A stretch of DNA of 64,000 bases from Actinospineispora eucalypti (GCA_014208095.1 JACHMT010000002.1:186001-250000), one strand, 5' to 3'; counted from the first letter of the stretch, positions 7,149 to 15,833 are shown. Notes: generated by a model not told the origin, from the sequence alone. Numbers and translations are program-made.

Positions 7149-7560
7149 TAGGCAGGTCATATTGCTATATGTTTTGATCTATTTGCACCGACGGTAGAGC
7201 GTATTGCTTAGTCGGAGCGCATCGCGGTTGACTATAAGGCTACTAGGCTCACTACCTGGAGAGCATGAGAAACTGATCCCGTCTAAACAAGCATGTCAAC
7301 TCTTTATTTTTTTCGTTGCTCGTCAACGGGGAGAAAAAGCGAATGCCGTATAAATAGGTCGAACTCTTTCGGTTAGAGAGGGGTAGGGGGTTTGGGGGGA
7401 GGGAGGACTCGCCGCGCTTGAGTACCAGAACTGATCGAACAGCTCTGTTGCTCACGTTCGAGGTCGCGCCAGTCGTACCGTTCCAGCGCGGTACGAGCGG
7501 CGGTACGCAAGAGCCGCACCTGCGGGCGGGTCACGGAGCACCTTCGGTGGATCAGTAGCA
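7149..7560. other. A/T-rich spacer next to the iteron array
   Basis: No convincing gene. It contains A/T-rich patches (ATTGCTATATG near 7161 and a T-run around 7303-7313) unlike the flanking high-GC DNA, and a possible minus-strand -35 TTGACA at 7299-7294 with only a weak -10. Iterons beside A/T-rich DNA are what a replication origin would show, but no Rep gene was recognised. Confidence 0.45.
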
Positions 7561-7860
7561 GGAAGGAACGGGGCCTGTGGCCAGGCCAAAGAGTGGGCGA
7601 GCGTCCTGCGGACAGGAGGTCGGCGTCACCGGTCTCGTTGTTCCCTAGCTGCTTGCAGCTTGACGCCGACCTCCTGTCCTTTTCTCTGCCTCGCACTACC
7701 GCTGTTGGTCCCGTGGTGATCTGTGTGGGTAACTTACGTGAACGGGTACCTGGGTTGATCAGGGGAGCGAGGCAGAGAAAAGGCCACTCGCCCACAAGGG
7801 GAGGGTGTGCTCCGCACACGGGAGTCGCGCCGGCATTCCTTCCTGCACCTTCCTTCCGGC
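7561..7860. other. Large multi-branched inverted-repeat region (structured RNA or transfer/replication origin)
   Basis: Three long stems nest like a three-way junction. A closing stem pairs GTGGGCGAG (7593-7601) with CTCGCCCAC (7787-7795). Inside are a perfect 19-bp stem, 7610-7628 with 7661-7679, whose loop contains the palindrome AGCTGCTTGCAGCT, and a perfect 17-bp stem, CCTTTTCTCTGCCTCGC (7678-7694) with its complement at 7767-7783. Outside, GGAAGGAA (7561) can pair with TTCCTTCC (near 7849), and GTGTGC/GCACAC forms a small hairpin at 7805-7819. The open frames across it are shadows. It may be an ncRNA, an oriT or a single-strand origin. Confidence 0.72.
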
Positions 7861-7888
7861 ACGACAAGAGCGTCCTACAGACGCAGTG

Positions 7889-7905
7889 GTTGGCCTGCGG
7901 CCAAC
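7889..7905. other. Hairpin downstream of the structured region
   Basis: GTTGGCC (7889-7895), loop TGC, GGCCAAC (7899-7905). A second small hairpin, CCGC-TTC-GCGG, follows near 7929-7939. No T-run, so intrinsic termination is uncertain. Confidence 0.45.
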
Positions 7906-8115
7906 TATGAGAGCGCTGCGCGCCAGCACCGCTTCGCGGCGATCCAGCGGGAGTGTTAGCACCTGGGCTGCTCTCTAGCCTCCTAATTGTGCCACCCGCC
8001 AGGCGCGTCTCAAGGCTGCATCACTGCGGTGACTCGCTGCGGCTCGGCCTTGACACGAGCGTGGCCGGCGGCGGGAAGAGGCTGTTGCAAGAGCAGCAGA
8101 AGGGAGGTGACCGTT

Positions 8116-8340
8116 ATGCCTAAGTTCAAGATCCTTCGGATCTACGAAGTACCTGGCAAGGATCAGACCGAAGCGTCCGACCGGATGATGGCGGCGCTGG
8201 AGCTCGGGGTCGAGCGTGACTACCACATGAGCGACTACATCAAGCCGGCTGACGACAAGCTGGCGAAAAGCCAGCGGGTGAGTCTCAAACCGCCGAAAGG
8301 GTGGGGAGCTCTCATCCTTGACCAGCTTCTTGGCAGATGA
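8116..8340 (+). CDS. Small hypothetical protein
   Basis: 74 residues from ATG at 8116, preceded by a strong ribosome site (AGAAGGGAGGTGACC). The sequence MPKFKILRIYEVPGKDQTEA is beta-strand-like and is followed by a charged helix and KPPKGWGALILDQLLGR. Not recognised. It is the first of two small plus-strand genes that share the same AGAAGGGAGGTG leader and are each followed by a hairpin with a TGCGAAT loop, so they are likely expressed and regulated together. Longer upstream frames to 7987 lack a ribosome site. Confidence 0.62.
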   Translation: MPKFKILRIYEVPGKDQTEASDRMMAALELGVERDYHMSDYIKPADDKLAKSQRVSLKPPKGWGALILDQLLGR

Positions 8341-8356
8341 GCGTTGAGCGCTCACG

Positions 8357-8385
8357 GCTTCCTCTCCTGCGAATTGGGAGGAAGC
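8357..8385 (+). promoter_or_regulatory. Hairpin with TGCGAATT loop, first copy
   Basis: GCTTCCTC (8357-8364) pairs with GAGGAAGC (8378-8385), inner CC/GG pairs, loop TGCGAATT (8368-8375). It lies between the two small genes, just after another hairpin, TGAGCG/CGCTCA (8338-8354). The loop sequence recurs in a second hairpin at 8630-8650. Confidence 0.55.
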
Positions 8386-8421
8386 AGCGAGGATTCAACC
8401 TCGAGAAGGGAGGTGGGCAGT

Positions 8422-8604
8422 ATGGAAGATATCGTCCCCACAATATTCGCGGAGATGAGCTCCGATGACGAAAACGCGTCCGAGGATTTGTTAGCGTATT
8501 ACGACGCCGCAAGTCCTGAGGAGCGTGGCGCAATGGATATGATGTGTATGTATCTTTGCGACTGGCGTTTTGAGTCGATCCTTAAGAAGTGCGGGCTACG
8601 TTGA
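8422..8604 (+). CDS. Small acidic hypothetical protein
   Basis: 60 residues from ATG at 8422, with ribosome site AGAAGGGAGGTG like that of the preceding gene. It is strongly acidic at the N-terminus (EMSSDDENASEDLLAYYD) and ends with a short Cys-containing helix (MMCMYLCDWRFESIL). Acidic small proteins on mobile elements are often DNA mimics or anti-defence proteins, but nothing here proves that. It is followed by the second TGCGAAT hairpin. Confidence 0.6.
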   Translation: MEDIVPTIFAEMSSDDENASEDLLAYYDAASPEERGAMDMMCMYLCDWRFESILKKCGLR

Positions 8605-8629
8605 GCCGCTGATTGAGGCCTTGTCGCTC

Positions 8630-8650
8630 CCCCCAATGCGAATTTGGGGG
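8630..8650 (+). promoter_or_regulatory. Hairpin with TGCGAAT loop, second copy
   Basis: CCCCCAA (8630-8636) pairs with TTGGGGG (8644-8650); loop TGCGAAT (8637-8643). Stem bases differ completely from the first copy while the loop is conserved, which suggests selection on the loop. It may terminate or stabilise the small-gene transcript. Confidence 0.55.
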
Positions 8651-8715
8651 AACCGCAAGCCCGCAATTCTCCTTAGGCAAGGAAGGCCGGGCTCGCTCCG
8701 CTCGCCCTCCGGCTG

Positions 8716-9489
8716 TCAGTCGGTTCGACCAGGAGAAGACTGACGCCGTCGCGCCGGCCGAGTCACGGCCGTTGCGACGAACGGCGGCTTTCCCTTGCCG
8801 GTTGGTTCGGAGTGCCGGCCAGCTACATCGACCTCTCGGCCCTTGCGGATGTAGCCGGCATTGCGTCCGGCATCGACCTCTTCGGCGGCCTCACCGTGGG
8901 CAACGACGTTGTGCCATGTGGTCGCATCCGCATGGTTCACCGCGAGCGGGAAGCCAGCTCGGAGCTCATCACCATCCCGGTTGAACCAGGGATCGCGACC
9001 GAGCCGGCCAGTGAGGGTAACAATGACGTGTTCCTCTGACTCCTGAGCCGGGGGAGCTGCCGTGTCCGTTGGTTCTGTGACGCTCTGAGACGCCGTCTCT
9101 GGCGTCTGATGACTTACCGGTGCATCGCGCGGTGTTTCGGCCGCTGTGCGCGTTTCTGTGGCGCGTAGGACGGGGTAGAACGACACGTTGCCGTCGGATC
9201 GGACAAGGAGCCGGACGCGGTCGTCTTCCTCGCCACGTTGGAAGTGCACCCGGCCGGCTTCGTCATCGGTTGTCATGCCCGGAACTCGGAAGACCTCTAC
9301 GCGAGCGTGTTCGGTGGTGACCCGGGCGACGCCGGCACGAGGATAGATCTCCAGTTCGGCCTTGCCGGCGACGCCGACTGCTTCACCGTCGCCATGCGCG
9401 ACATCGTGGACTGGACGGAGCTCGCCGCCGAGTGCTTCGGTGAGTGATTTTCTATCGAAATCGGGGAACAACGAATATCGCTCGGTCAT
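8716..9489 (-). CDS. SSB-like (OB-fold) protein with unrelated N-terminal domain
   Basis: 257 residues from ATG at 9489 (MTERYSLFPDFDRKSLTEAL), chosen because a good promoter ends 13 bp upstream. Residues after ~155 (EEHVIVTLTGRLGRDPWF, then FPLAVNHADATTWHNVVAHG and EVDVAGRHS) have the layout of a single-stranded DNA-binding OB fold. The N-terminal half has no match I recognise and is joined by a Thr/Pro-rich linker. It sits divergently from the transfer-ATPase genes; protection of single-stranded DNA during transfer or replication is plausible. Confidence 0.62.
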   Translation of the reverse strand: MTERYSLFPDFDRKSLTEALGGELRPVHDVAHGDGEAVGVAGKAELEIYPRAGVARVTTEHARVEVFRVPGMTTDDEAGRVHFQRGEEDDRVRLLVRSDGNVSFYPVLRATETRTAAETPRDAPVSHQTPETASQSVTEPTDTAAPPAQESEEHVIVTLTGRLGRDPWFNRDGDELRAGFPLAVNHADATTWHNVVAHGEAAEEVDAGRNAGYIRKGREVDVAGRHSEPTGKGKPPFVATAVTRPARRRQSSPGRTD

Positions 9490-9501
9490 AAAGCACGTCA
9501 G

Positions 9502-9530
9502 ATTATGAAACGATTGCGAAAGGTTGTCAA
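9502..9530 (-). promoter_or_regulatory. Promoter of the SSB-like gene
   Basis: Minus strand TTGACA (9530-9525), 17-bp spacer, CATAAT (9507-9502), about 13 bp before the chosen ATG at 9489. Confidence 0.65.
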
Positions 9531-9743
9531 GAATGGTCGTGATTATCGCAATCGATCGGAGCAATCGTTGCCGAAGATAGTTTTATTATCCGTAAACACG
9601 ATATCGACTTACCGCGCACCGTAGATCGGGATGACGACTGCCTCAGCGTCATGCGCACCTTCGTCTAGAAACGACCTATCCCCAAAACCGACGAGAGCCG
9701 CTAACCTACGCAGGCGCGACACAGAACACCTGGAGGTGCTTCG

Positions 9744-12170
9744 GTGAAGGCGTACCAGACTCTGGTCGGCACTGAGGGTCCTGATGGTTGCCTCCTTGGT
9801 CATACGGGAGAGGGCAGCCCGGTCTACCTCGGAGCAGAGCACAGAACCGCGCACGTGGCGTTGATCGGCAAGACTCGTTTCGGCAAGACGACCGTGCTTG
9901 AGCATCTGATCAGGGACGATCTGATCGCAGGCACCGGGACCATCGTGTTGGACCCACATGGTGATCTTGCGACTCGGATCGTTGAAGTCGCTCCACCGGA
10001 GGCGCTTGAGCGCATCACGGTGGTTGAGCTCGGTATGGGTACGTCTTTCGGCCTCAACCTGTATGAGAGCCCGCATGACGACAGCCTGAATGTCGACCGT
10101 GTCGTTGGCAACGTGATTGAGGTGTTCAAAAAGCTCTTCCTGGATGAGCGCAACTTCTACCCGGTGATCGACGAGGGTCTGCGCAACTCGGCCTACGTCG
10201 TAATCGCTAACGGGCACACACTCAACGAGGTGCCGCTCCTGTTTACCGACCGACACTTCCTCCAGCGCTCGCTGCACACAGTGACAAACAGCACTGTCCT
10301 GAGCTTCTGGGAGGAGTATCAGGGATTACCTCCTCGGGAGCGCCGGGAGGTCAGGTGGCCAGTGTTGAATAAGGTCAATAGGTTCCTGGGCAGTGATGCC
10401 ATCCGGTATATGGTGGCGCAGCAGAAGACGACTGTTCCATTTGATGGTGCTCTGGATAGAGGCCAGTGCTTAATTTTCCGACTCTCCGGTGATGTGCTGG
10501 ATCGGGACACAGCGGACTTCCTTGGCATGGCCTTTCTCGCGAATCTCGGCAACGCGGTGGCAAGGCGTGCTGGACGAAGTACGAGCGCCCGGCCACGTGT
10601 GCACGTCTACCTTGATGAATACGGTCGGTTCGCTACGAGGACCACAGACCGGATGCTTGAGGAATTCGGTAAATACGAGATCGGGATGACGGTCGCTCAC
10701 CAGAACCTCGAGCGAGTGGGCGGAAGGCCGGCAAGCGCTGCCTCACTGATCATGTTTCAGCTCGACGGTGAAGATGCACCGAGAATGTCGTTACATCTGG
10801 ATACAACACCGAAGCGGACGAAGCGGGTCGTGAAGCTGCGTACCGTGCCTGAGTATGAAAACGTCACCCATACCGAGTGGGAGAGCGCAGACCACGAGAC
10901 CCAGTACCGCACATTGACGAAATTGACCGAAGCGATTGAAGCCATGCTCGCAGTTGCTCGTCGCCGTCTCGAGCTCTTCCGGACTGGTGTAGAGATGAGG
11001 CGGGAGTGTGCTTCCGAGACATCCTGTCCATGCGGCTGTGGAGACCATATGCTGGCGCGCTCCGGCGACGCAACGAAGTACATATCTAGCATGCTCGGTG
11101 ATTGGCGTGGCTACATCGGCGGCAATAAGCAGTGGGCAATAGGCCGTACTGATCATATGCTTTTCAACCCTCGAAGAGATTACTTCGCCGAGCACATGGT
11201 TGCGCGAGTGCGAAGCGGGGAAACGGTAACCGTCGGCGGGTTACGGACTCTTGCTAAGTTGCCGAAGTCTTGGCATCGTGGATGGAAAGAAGCAGAGAAA
11301 CATGTATACGAGGTCTACCGCCTTCCTGCTGACGCGGCAGATCATGCGTGGTTAGTAGTCGGCCTGAAAGAGCATGCGAAGAGGTTCGCTCAGGGAAAAG
11401 GAGACAGAGAGTGGCTTGAGGGGATAGCAGATGAATTGTGTACGATGTTGCGGACTGTATACGAGGAGAAGAACTTTTTTATGCGAGCCACCCCGCTCTC
11501 GACGGATGACGTGGAGCGGAACGGGCCGAAACCACCAGCGCAGGGCACTGAACGTGATGGTACATATCCACGGTGGCCGGGGAGCCATTGGGCTGTGACC
11601 GATTTCAAGGAAGGTATCGGCTGGCTGATCCTCAAGACGTTTGAGATCGCGCGTCTTCGCGATAGGGCAAGCGCGCTCCTTGACGAGAAGCGACAGGAAG
11701 CAGACGAGTTTCGTCGAAAGCACGAGAGAGTCTGGACCGAAAAGGTGCTGCGTGGTCACAAGGCGGTTCGGGATACTGAACGAACGACTCGGCCTGCGAT
11801 ACATTTTGTCCAGGGACGCGAGCGTGAATATCAGCAGATACATATTTCCGAGCCATCCGTGTACGACGAGATTGAGGAGCTCGACCAGACTCACGCGGAC
11901 CGGGCCGCAGAGATAGCGACCGAGCTATCGTCATTGCCGAAGTATGTCGCGTACTGCAAACTGCTGGATCAAAACGGTAACCCGCATGAGTATCGGGTGA
12001 CAGCTCGGAAGCCTGCGGAATCAATTGGAGCGCACAGGCTGACTGAGGTCACATCCCGGTCGTTGCAGCAATACGCACGAGCCTGGTCGGACGTGCAACG
12101 AGAGATAGATGCACGTCGCAATCCGTCAGAACCTGCGGGACCACCGATAACGCGGCGTCCGCGAAGGTGA
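9744..12170 (+). CDS. HerA/VirD4-type DNA-transfer ATPase
   Basis: 808 residues from GTG at 9744 with ribosome site CTGGAGGTG. Walker A GKTRFGKTT is at residues 42-50, VLDPHGDLA follows near 69, and Walker B is HVYLDEYGRF near 289, then VAHQNLERV, the arrangement of DUF87/VirD4-like ATPases that pump or couple DNA. A Cys cluster CASETSCPCGCGDH occurs near 422, and the C-terminal third is charged and partly coiled coil (DRASALLDEKRQEADEFRR). No membrane span was seen. It begins a plus-strand set with the replication-relaxation gene and a second ATPase. Confidence 0.8.
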   Translation: MKAYQTLVGTEGPDGCLLGHTGEGSPVYLGAEHRTAHVALIGKTRFGKTTVLEHLIRDDLIAGTGTIVLDPHGDLATRIVEVAPPEALERITVVELGMGTSFGLNLYESPHDDSLNVDRVVGNVIEVFKKLFLDERNFYPVIDEGLRNSAYVVIANGHTLNEVPLLFTDRHFLQRSLHTVTNSTVLSFWEEYQGLPPRERREVRWPVLNKVNRFLGSDAIRYMVAQQKTTVPFDGALDRGQCLIFRLSGDVLDRDTADFLGMAFLANLGNAVARRAGRSTSARPRVHVYLDEYGRFATRTTDRMLEEFGKYEIGMTVAHQNLERVGGRPASAASLIMFQLDGEDAPRMSLHLDTTPKRTKRVVKLRTVPEYENVTHTEWESADHETQYRTLTKLTEAIEAMLAVARRRLELFRTGVEMRRECASETSCPCGCGDHMLARSGDATKYISSMLGDWRGYIGGNKQWAIGRTDHMLFNPRRDYFAEHMVARVRSGETVTVGGLRTLAKLPKSWHRGWKEAEKHVYEVYRLPADAADHAWLVVGLKEHAKRFAQGKGDREWLEGIADELCTMLRTVYEEKNFFMRATPLSTDDVERNGPKPPAQGTERDGTYPRWPGSHWAVTDFKEGIGWLILKTFEIARLRDRASALLDEKRQEADEFRRKHERVWTEKVLRGHKAVRDTERTTRPAIHFVQGREREYQQIHISEPSVYDEIEELDQTHADRAAEIATELSSLPKYVAYCKLLDQNGNPHEYRVTARKPAESIGAHRLTEVTSRSLQQYARAWSDVQREIDARRNPSEPAGPPITRRPRR

Positions 12171-12240
12171 GGGTTTACTTCTTTTGAAATATTTGCTAAT
12201 CTGAATGGCTCTAAATAACATCCCCTGGTAAACCCTGACT

Positions 12241-13158
12241 ATGACTCAGCTGCCCTTCAAAATCGGTGCTGCGGATGAGCCGATCCTGATCGCTCTTGCC
12301 CGGTTCTTCTTCCTCACTGCCGCTCAAACGAGCCGGTTGTTCTACCCTTCTTCCCGCGACCGCAACCGTGAGGCACAACGACGCCTCAAGGATCTCGCTG
12401 ACGCCGGTTACGTGCTCGCGCTCGATGCACTGCCGGTGCGGCGGGGACAGGCACCTCTCGTCTACACGTTGGATGCCAAGGGGCGCTCCTATGTCCATGG
12501 TCTCGGCTACGAGGTCGAGAGGCGATTCCGACCCAACGAGGTGCGGCGCGCAACGAAGAACAGCCCGTATATGCAGCACACGCTGGACGCGATCGATGTC
12601 CTGCTCAGCGCAACATGCCTCACCCGGGACTATCAGGTTGAATGCCGCAGGATGCTCTCCGAGCGGCAGCTCAAACACCGCCCGGTTCACGTGGAAGTGC
12701 CAGCCAGCCCCAAACAGCCGCTGGAGAGAACCAGGACGCGTGCGGTGATCCCGGACGGCTGGTTCGAGCTTGCCGTGAACGGTGGTCCTGGCATCACGAT
12801 TTCAGTCGAGCTGGATCGAGGGACTGAGGGCCAGCGGGCGTGGCGGGAGAAGGTCGCGGCGCTCGCCGAGTGGGCTATTGGGCCGTATCAGCAGGCGTTT
12901 GAGACGGACAACCTGACGATCGCCGTCGTCTGCCCCGACGTACGCCGGCGCGACGAGCTTGCGGCCTGGACCCTCTCGGAGCTCACCGACCGAGGACACA
13001 GCATCGCCGAGATCTTCCTGTTCACCGCAGTACAGCCGACGACCGTCCGCCCCGTGGAATTCTTCTTTCAGACTCACTGGCGGACACCGGCCAGTGAGAC
13101 GGTGATTAGTTTGCTCGATGCACCAGCAGAAGGCGGGGTGGTCCCGCTCCGGACATGA
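12241..13158 (+). CDS. Replication-relaxation family protein
   Basis: 305 residues from ATG at 12241. The N-terminal winged-helix part (LIALARFFFLTAAQTSRLFY, then REAQRRLKDLADAGYV) followed by the R-x-G-x-x-P-L-V-Y-T-L segment and a later EVPASPKQPLERTRTRAVIP-DGWFEL strand set matches the Replic_Relax family, a group of proteins encoded on actinobacterial and other mobile elements. The name reflects a proposed role in plasmid replication or relaxation, not a proven activity. Its stop overlaps the next ATPase start by 4 bases (ATGA). Confidence 0.85.
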   Translation: MTQLPFKIGAADEPILIALARFFFLTAAQTSRLFYPSSRDRNREAQRRLKDLADAGYVLALDALPVRRGQAPLVYTLDAKGRSYVHGLGYEVERRFRPNEVRRATKNSPYMQHTLDAIDVLLSATCLTRDYQVECRRMLSERQLKHRPVHVEVPASPKQPLERTRTRAVIPDGWFELAVNGGPGITISVELDRGTEGQRAWREKVAALAEWAIGPYQQAFETDNLTIAVVCPDVRRRDELAAWTLSELTDRGHSIAEIFLFTAVQPTTVRPVEFFFQTHWRTPASETVISLLDAPAEGGVVPLRT

Positions 13159-14615
13159 GGCTCTTCGGCCGAAAACCATCTATCACGCTCGGGAGTACCC
13201 GTCGCTTCTGGTTCCTCGGCCGGAAAGAGCTCACCATCACGCCGGAGCAGGCACAGGTGCACATGCACGTGCTTGGCAAGACCGGCTCCGGCAAGTCCAA
13301 CTTCCTCGCGAACCTCTTCCTGAAGTTCTTCGCCGCCGGCATGCCGGTCACGCTCATCGACCCGCATGGTGATCTCTCAAAGCTGATCCTCAAGCACCTG
13401 GTCGCACGCGGTGTCTACGACGACCCCAGCGCGTACGACCGGATCATCTATCTGGACATCCCCACGGCGGCCAGGCGAAAGCGGTACCTGCCGTTCAACT
13501 TCCTGGATCAGCCGTACGGCGACCACGAGATGGCTGAGCTCGTCATGGAGGCGGCTCGTCGCGCCTGGCCCGAGCTGGCAACTGGTGCCCCGACCTTCGA
13601 GAACATCCTGAAGCACTCTGTGGTGGCCCTCCGGCAGGCAGACCTGCCGCTCACGCGGCTTGCTGATCTCCTGACGGACAAGCCCTTTCGAGACCGGGCG
13701 CTGCGGCAGGGCAGTGATCCGCAGGTCGTGCGGTTCTTCCGAGGGCGGATGGAGCAGTGGGGAAGGGAGGAGGCAACCCGCAAGGAGTCGACGCTGAGCC
13801 GGGCGGACCTCCTGACCCTCTCGCCGGTGCTCCGCTACAGCCTCGGCCACAGGACGAATCGGCTCTCATTTCGGGAGATCATCGACTCCGGTCGATCAAT
13901 GATCATTTCGCTCGCCCGGCCGCTGCCCGAAGACACCAAGCGGCTGTTCGGCTGCCTTCTGACCGTGGGGATGGAGAACGCCGCGCTTTCCCGCGCTGAC
14001 GACGAGGACGCGAAGCGGCGCGTGCATCACTTGCTGATCGATGAGTTCAGCCAGTTCATGGCCCAGTCCGAGACGTCGCTGACGCGCATGTTGTCGGAGA
14101 CTCGAAAGTACGGACTGTTCTCGGTCATGGCGCACCAGAACTGGTCGCAAGCAAGCGACCGCCTCAAGGGCGCTTTGCAGAACGTGGGGATCGAGATGAT
14201 CCTGAAGACCGGCCGGATGGATGCGGAGTACTCGGCCCGGCTCATCGGAGCGGTGAACCCGATGGAGGTCAAGCATGTGGTGACGGACGACCAGGCCGAG
14301 GAACGGACCCACCCGAGTTACCTGTCCCTACCAGAGCAGTGGGAGCGTCATGTCCAGGCGATCCAGCGGCTCCGAGTGGGGGAGACGTTCGTCCGGCTGC
14401 CGGACGACTCAGTGCACAACATCCTCACGCCGTCCGTACCGAAGGTGGTTGTGCCACGCGAGCGGCTCGAGGCGGTCAGGCAGGTATACCTCACGAAGTA
14501 CTTTGGGCCCATTGAGGATCGCGAAGTGCTGGCCCAGGCGGGCGAGTCAGCGGGACCTGCAGCGACGATCGGAAGGCGGCCTCGCCGTCTCGGGAAGACA
14601 ATCTTTCGGCGGTAA
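13155..14615 (+). CDS. Second VirD4/TraG-like coupling ATPase
   Basis: 486 residues, translationally coupled to the replication-relaxation gene. Walker A GKTGSGKSN at 41-49, TLIDPHGDLSKLI next, Walker B HHLLIDEFSQF and FSVMAHQNWSQ later, the pattern of type IV coupling and HerA-like ATPases with DNA as substrate. No transmembrane segments in the first 40 residues, unlike classic VirD4. It is shorter than and distinct from the ATPase at 9744-12170, so the module has two motors. It ends in an Arg-rich tail (GRRPRRLGKTIFRR). Confidence 0.84.
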   Translation: MRLFGRKPSITLGSTRRFWFLGRKELTITPEQAQVHMHVLGKTGSGKSNFLANLFLKFFAAGMPVTLIDPHGDLSKLILKHLVARGVYDDPSAYDRIIYLDIPTAARRKRYLPFNFLDQPYGDHEMAELVMEAARRAWPELATGAPTFENILKHSVVALRQADLPLTRLADLLTDKPFRDRALRQGSDPQVVRFFRGRMEQWGREEATRKESTLSRADLLTLSPVLRYSLGHRTNRLSFREIIDSGRSMIISLARPLPEDTKRLFGCLLTVGMENAALSRADDEDAKRRVHHLLIDEFSQFMAQSETSLTRMLSETRKYGLFSVMAHQNWSQASDRLKGALQNVGIEMILKTGRMDAEYSARLIGAVNPMEVKHVVTDDQAEERTHPSYLSLPEQWERHVQAIQRLRVGETFVRLPDDSVHNILTPSVPKVVVPRERLEAVRQVYLTKYFGPIEDREVLAQAGESAGPAATIGRRPRRLGKTIFRR

Positions 14616-14640
14616 CGGCGCGACGCCTGCCGACCCCCCG

Positions 14641-15015
14641 CTACTTCTGACGCTTGAGTTCGGCGCGGATCTGGTCGAGACGGCGTCGTGCAACCATAGC
14701 TGCTGGCTCGTTTTCGTCGGCAGCAGCCGTGCTTTGTTTCTCGAGAGCGCGTTTCGCGTCCCGATGAGTGGCTCCAGCTTCCTCATTGCGCCGAGATATC
14801 CGCGTTTGCGCACTGCGCAGTGTGGCAGCGGCTGCATCCGTTGCGTCCTGCGCCCGTTGGTCAAATGCTCCTGCCAGACGTGTTGGTTCATGCTGTGCCA
14901 CTGACGCACGTCGGCGAACTACTTTCGTCTTGCGGTCAGGTCGGGATTGTTGTTTCAGTGCCTCGAGGCGTTCATCAAGCGAACGGTCATCGCGCGGTGT
15001 TTCCGCATTTTCCAT
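14641..15015 (-). CDS. Coiled-coil hypothetical protein
   Basis: 124 residues from ATG at 15015. The upstream ATG at 15030 lies inside the -10 box (TTATGC), so it was rejected. Highly charged, Ala/Arg/Gln-rich and predicted helical throughout (LDERLEALKQQSRPDRKTKV, then DQRAQDATDAAAATLRSAQ). It converges on the coupling ATPase gene. It could be a DNA-binding accessory of the transfer module, but no motif supports a firm role. Confidence 0.6.
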   Translation of the reverse strand: MENAETPRDDRSLDERLEALKQQSRPDRKTKVVRRRASVAQHEPTRLAGAFDQRAQDATDAAAATLRSAQTRISRRNEEAGATHRDAKRALEKQSTAAADENEPAAMVARRRLDQIRAELKRQK

Positions 15016-15026
15016 ATACGACACAA

Positions 15027-15055
15027 GCATAAGTGATCTTGCTTAGACCTGTCAA
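15027..15055 (-). promoter_or_regulatory. Promoter of the coiled-coil gene
   Basis: Minus strand TTGACA (15055-15050), 17-bp spacer, TTATGC (15032-15027). It fixes the start of the downstream gene to 15015. Confidence 0.6.
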
Positions 15056-15092
15056 GATCAACTGGACGTGTGGCCGTCTACTCAGGACGCAA

Positions 15093-15833
15093 TTACCTGT
15101 CGCGATTCCTCATGAACTCATCAAAGGCGCGCACTTGTTCAATGAGCGCTTCGCCCTGGTAACGCAACATTTCTCGAGCATCTTCACCGCGACGACGCAC
15201 CTCATCGAGTTGTCGTAGTGTGTCCTCACGCTGCTTGTCCTCGACTTCGGCTACAACTGAGCTGAGCATTGCCACGTCAGCGGTTGTCGTACACCCCGAC
15301 GTAACGAGCACCCAGACTTGCTCGTGCAGGCTTGAAAGCATGTCTGCGCTGATCACTCCAGGCCCCTGTGCGCTGCTCTTCTGGATTTTGCGCAGCGCCT
15401 CGATGAGTGGCCGCACCTGCTCGTTGCGATCTCTCGAACTGTAGTAGTGCTTGTTGCGAACGCTCGGCAACCAGTTGTCGCAATCTTCCTTGTCGGCAGT
15501 TTCTCGATCTTGGATGTGGGACGCAAACCATAAGAAGGCAACGAATGAGAACAATGTAAGAATGAAGAAGATGCCACCTGTGAAGTAGTCAGCTCGCGAT
15601 GAGAAGTAGAGAGCAACGATCAGGGAGATTATGGGAATGATTGCTACGATAATTGCAACTCGACGTAACATTCGGGTAGTGCACTGAAAGTGGGACGCTC
15701 GAAAGAGGGCTTTTGGATCGAGACCCGGCTTCCACAGGATGAGCTCGGTCGGCGGTTGCGTAGCGGTCTCACCCCTCCTTAACCGGAGCAGGCGAGTGCC
15801 GACTGGAGTTGCGAACAGCGCTTCGAGATCCAT
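15093..15833 (-). CDS. Two-TM membrane protein with cytoplasmic helical tail
   Basis: 246 residues. Two adjacent hydrophobic segments, VAIIVAIIPIISLIVALYF near 59-77 and YFTGGIFFILTLFSFVAFLW near 83-102, follow a ~55-residue N-terminal part containing RLRRGETATQPPTELILWK. The C-terminal ~140 residues are charged and helical, ending in a coiled-coil-like stretch (EVEDKQREDTLRQLDEVRRR). It lies behind the coiled-coil gene in the same direction. Could anchor the transfer ATPases to the membrane, but this is only a guess from position. Confidence 0.62.
   Translation of the reverse strand: MDLEALFATPVGTRLLRLRRGETATQPPTELILWKPGLDPKALFRASHFQCTTRMLRRVAIIVAIIPIISLIVALYFSSRADYFTGGIFFILTLFSFVAFLWFASHIQDRETADKEDCDNWLPSVRNKHYYSSRDRNEQVRPLIEALRKIQKSSAQGPGVISADMLSSLHEQVWVLVTSGCTTTADVAMLSSVVAEVEDKQREDTLRQLDEVRRRGEDAREMLRYQGEALIEQVRAFDEFMRNRDR

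Noticed and set aside
7373..7867. 164-codon open frame on the minus strand across the structured region
   Set aside because: It runs through the long inverted repeats, has Arg/Pro/Ser shadow composition and no ribosome site; the DNA is explained by secondary structure.
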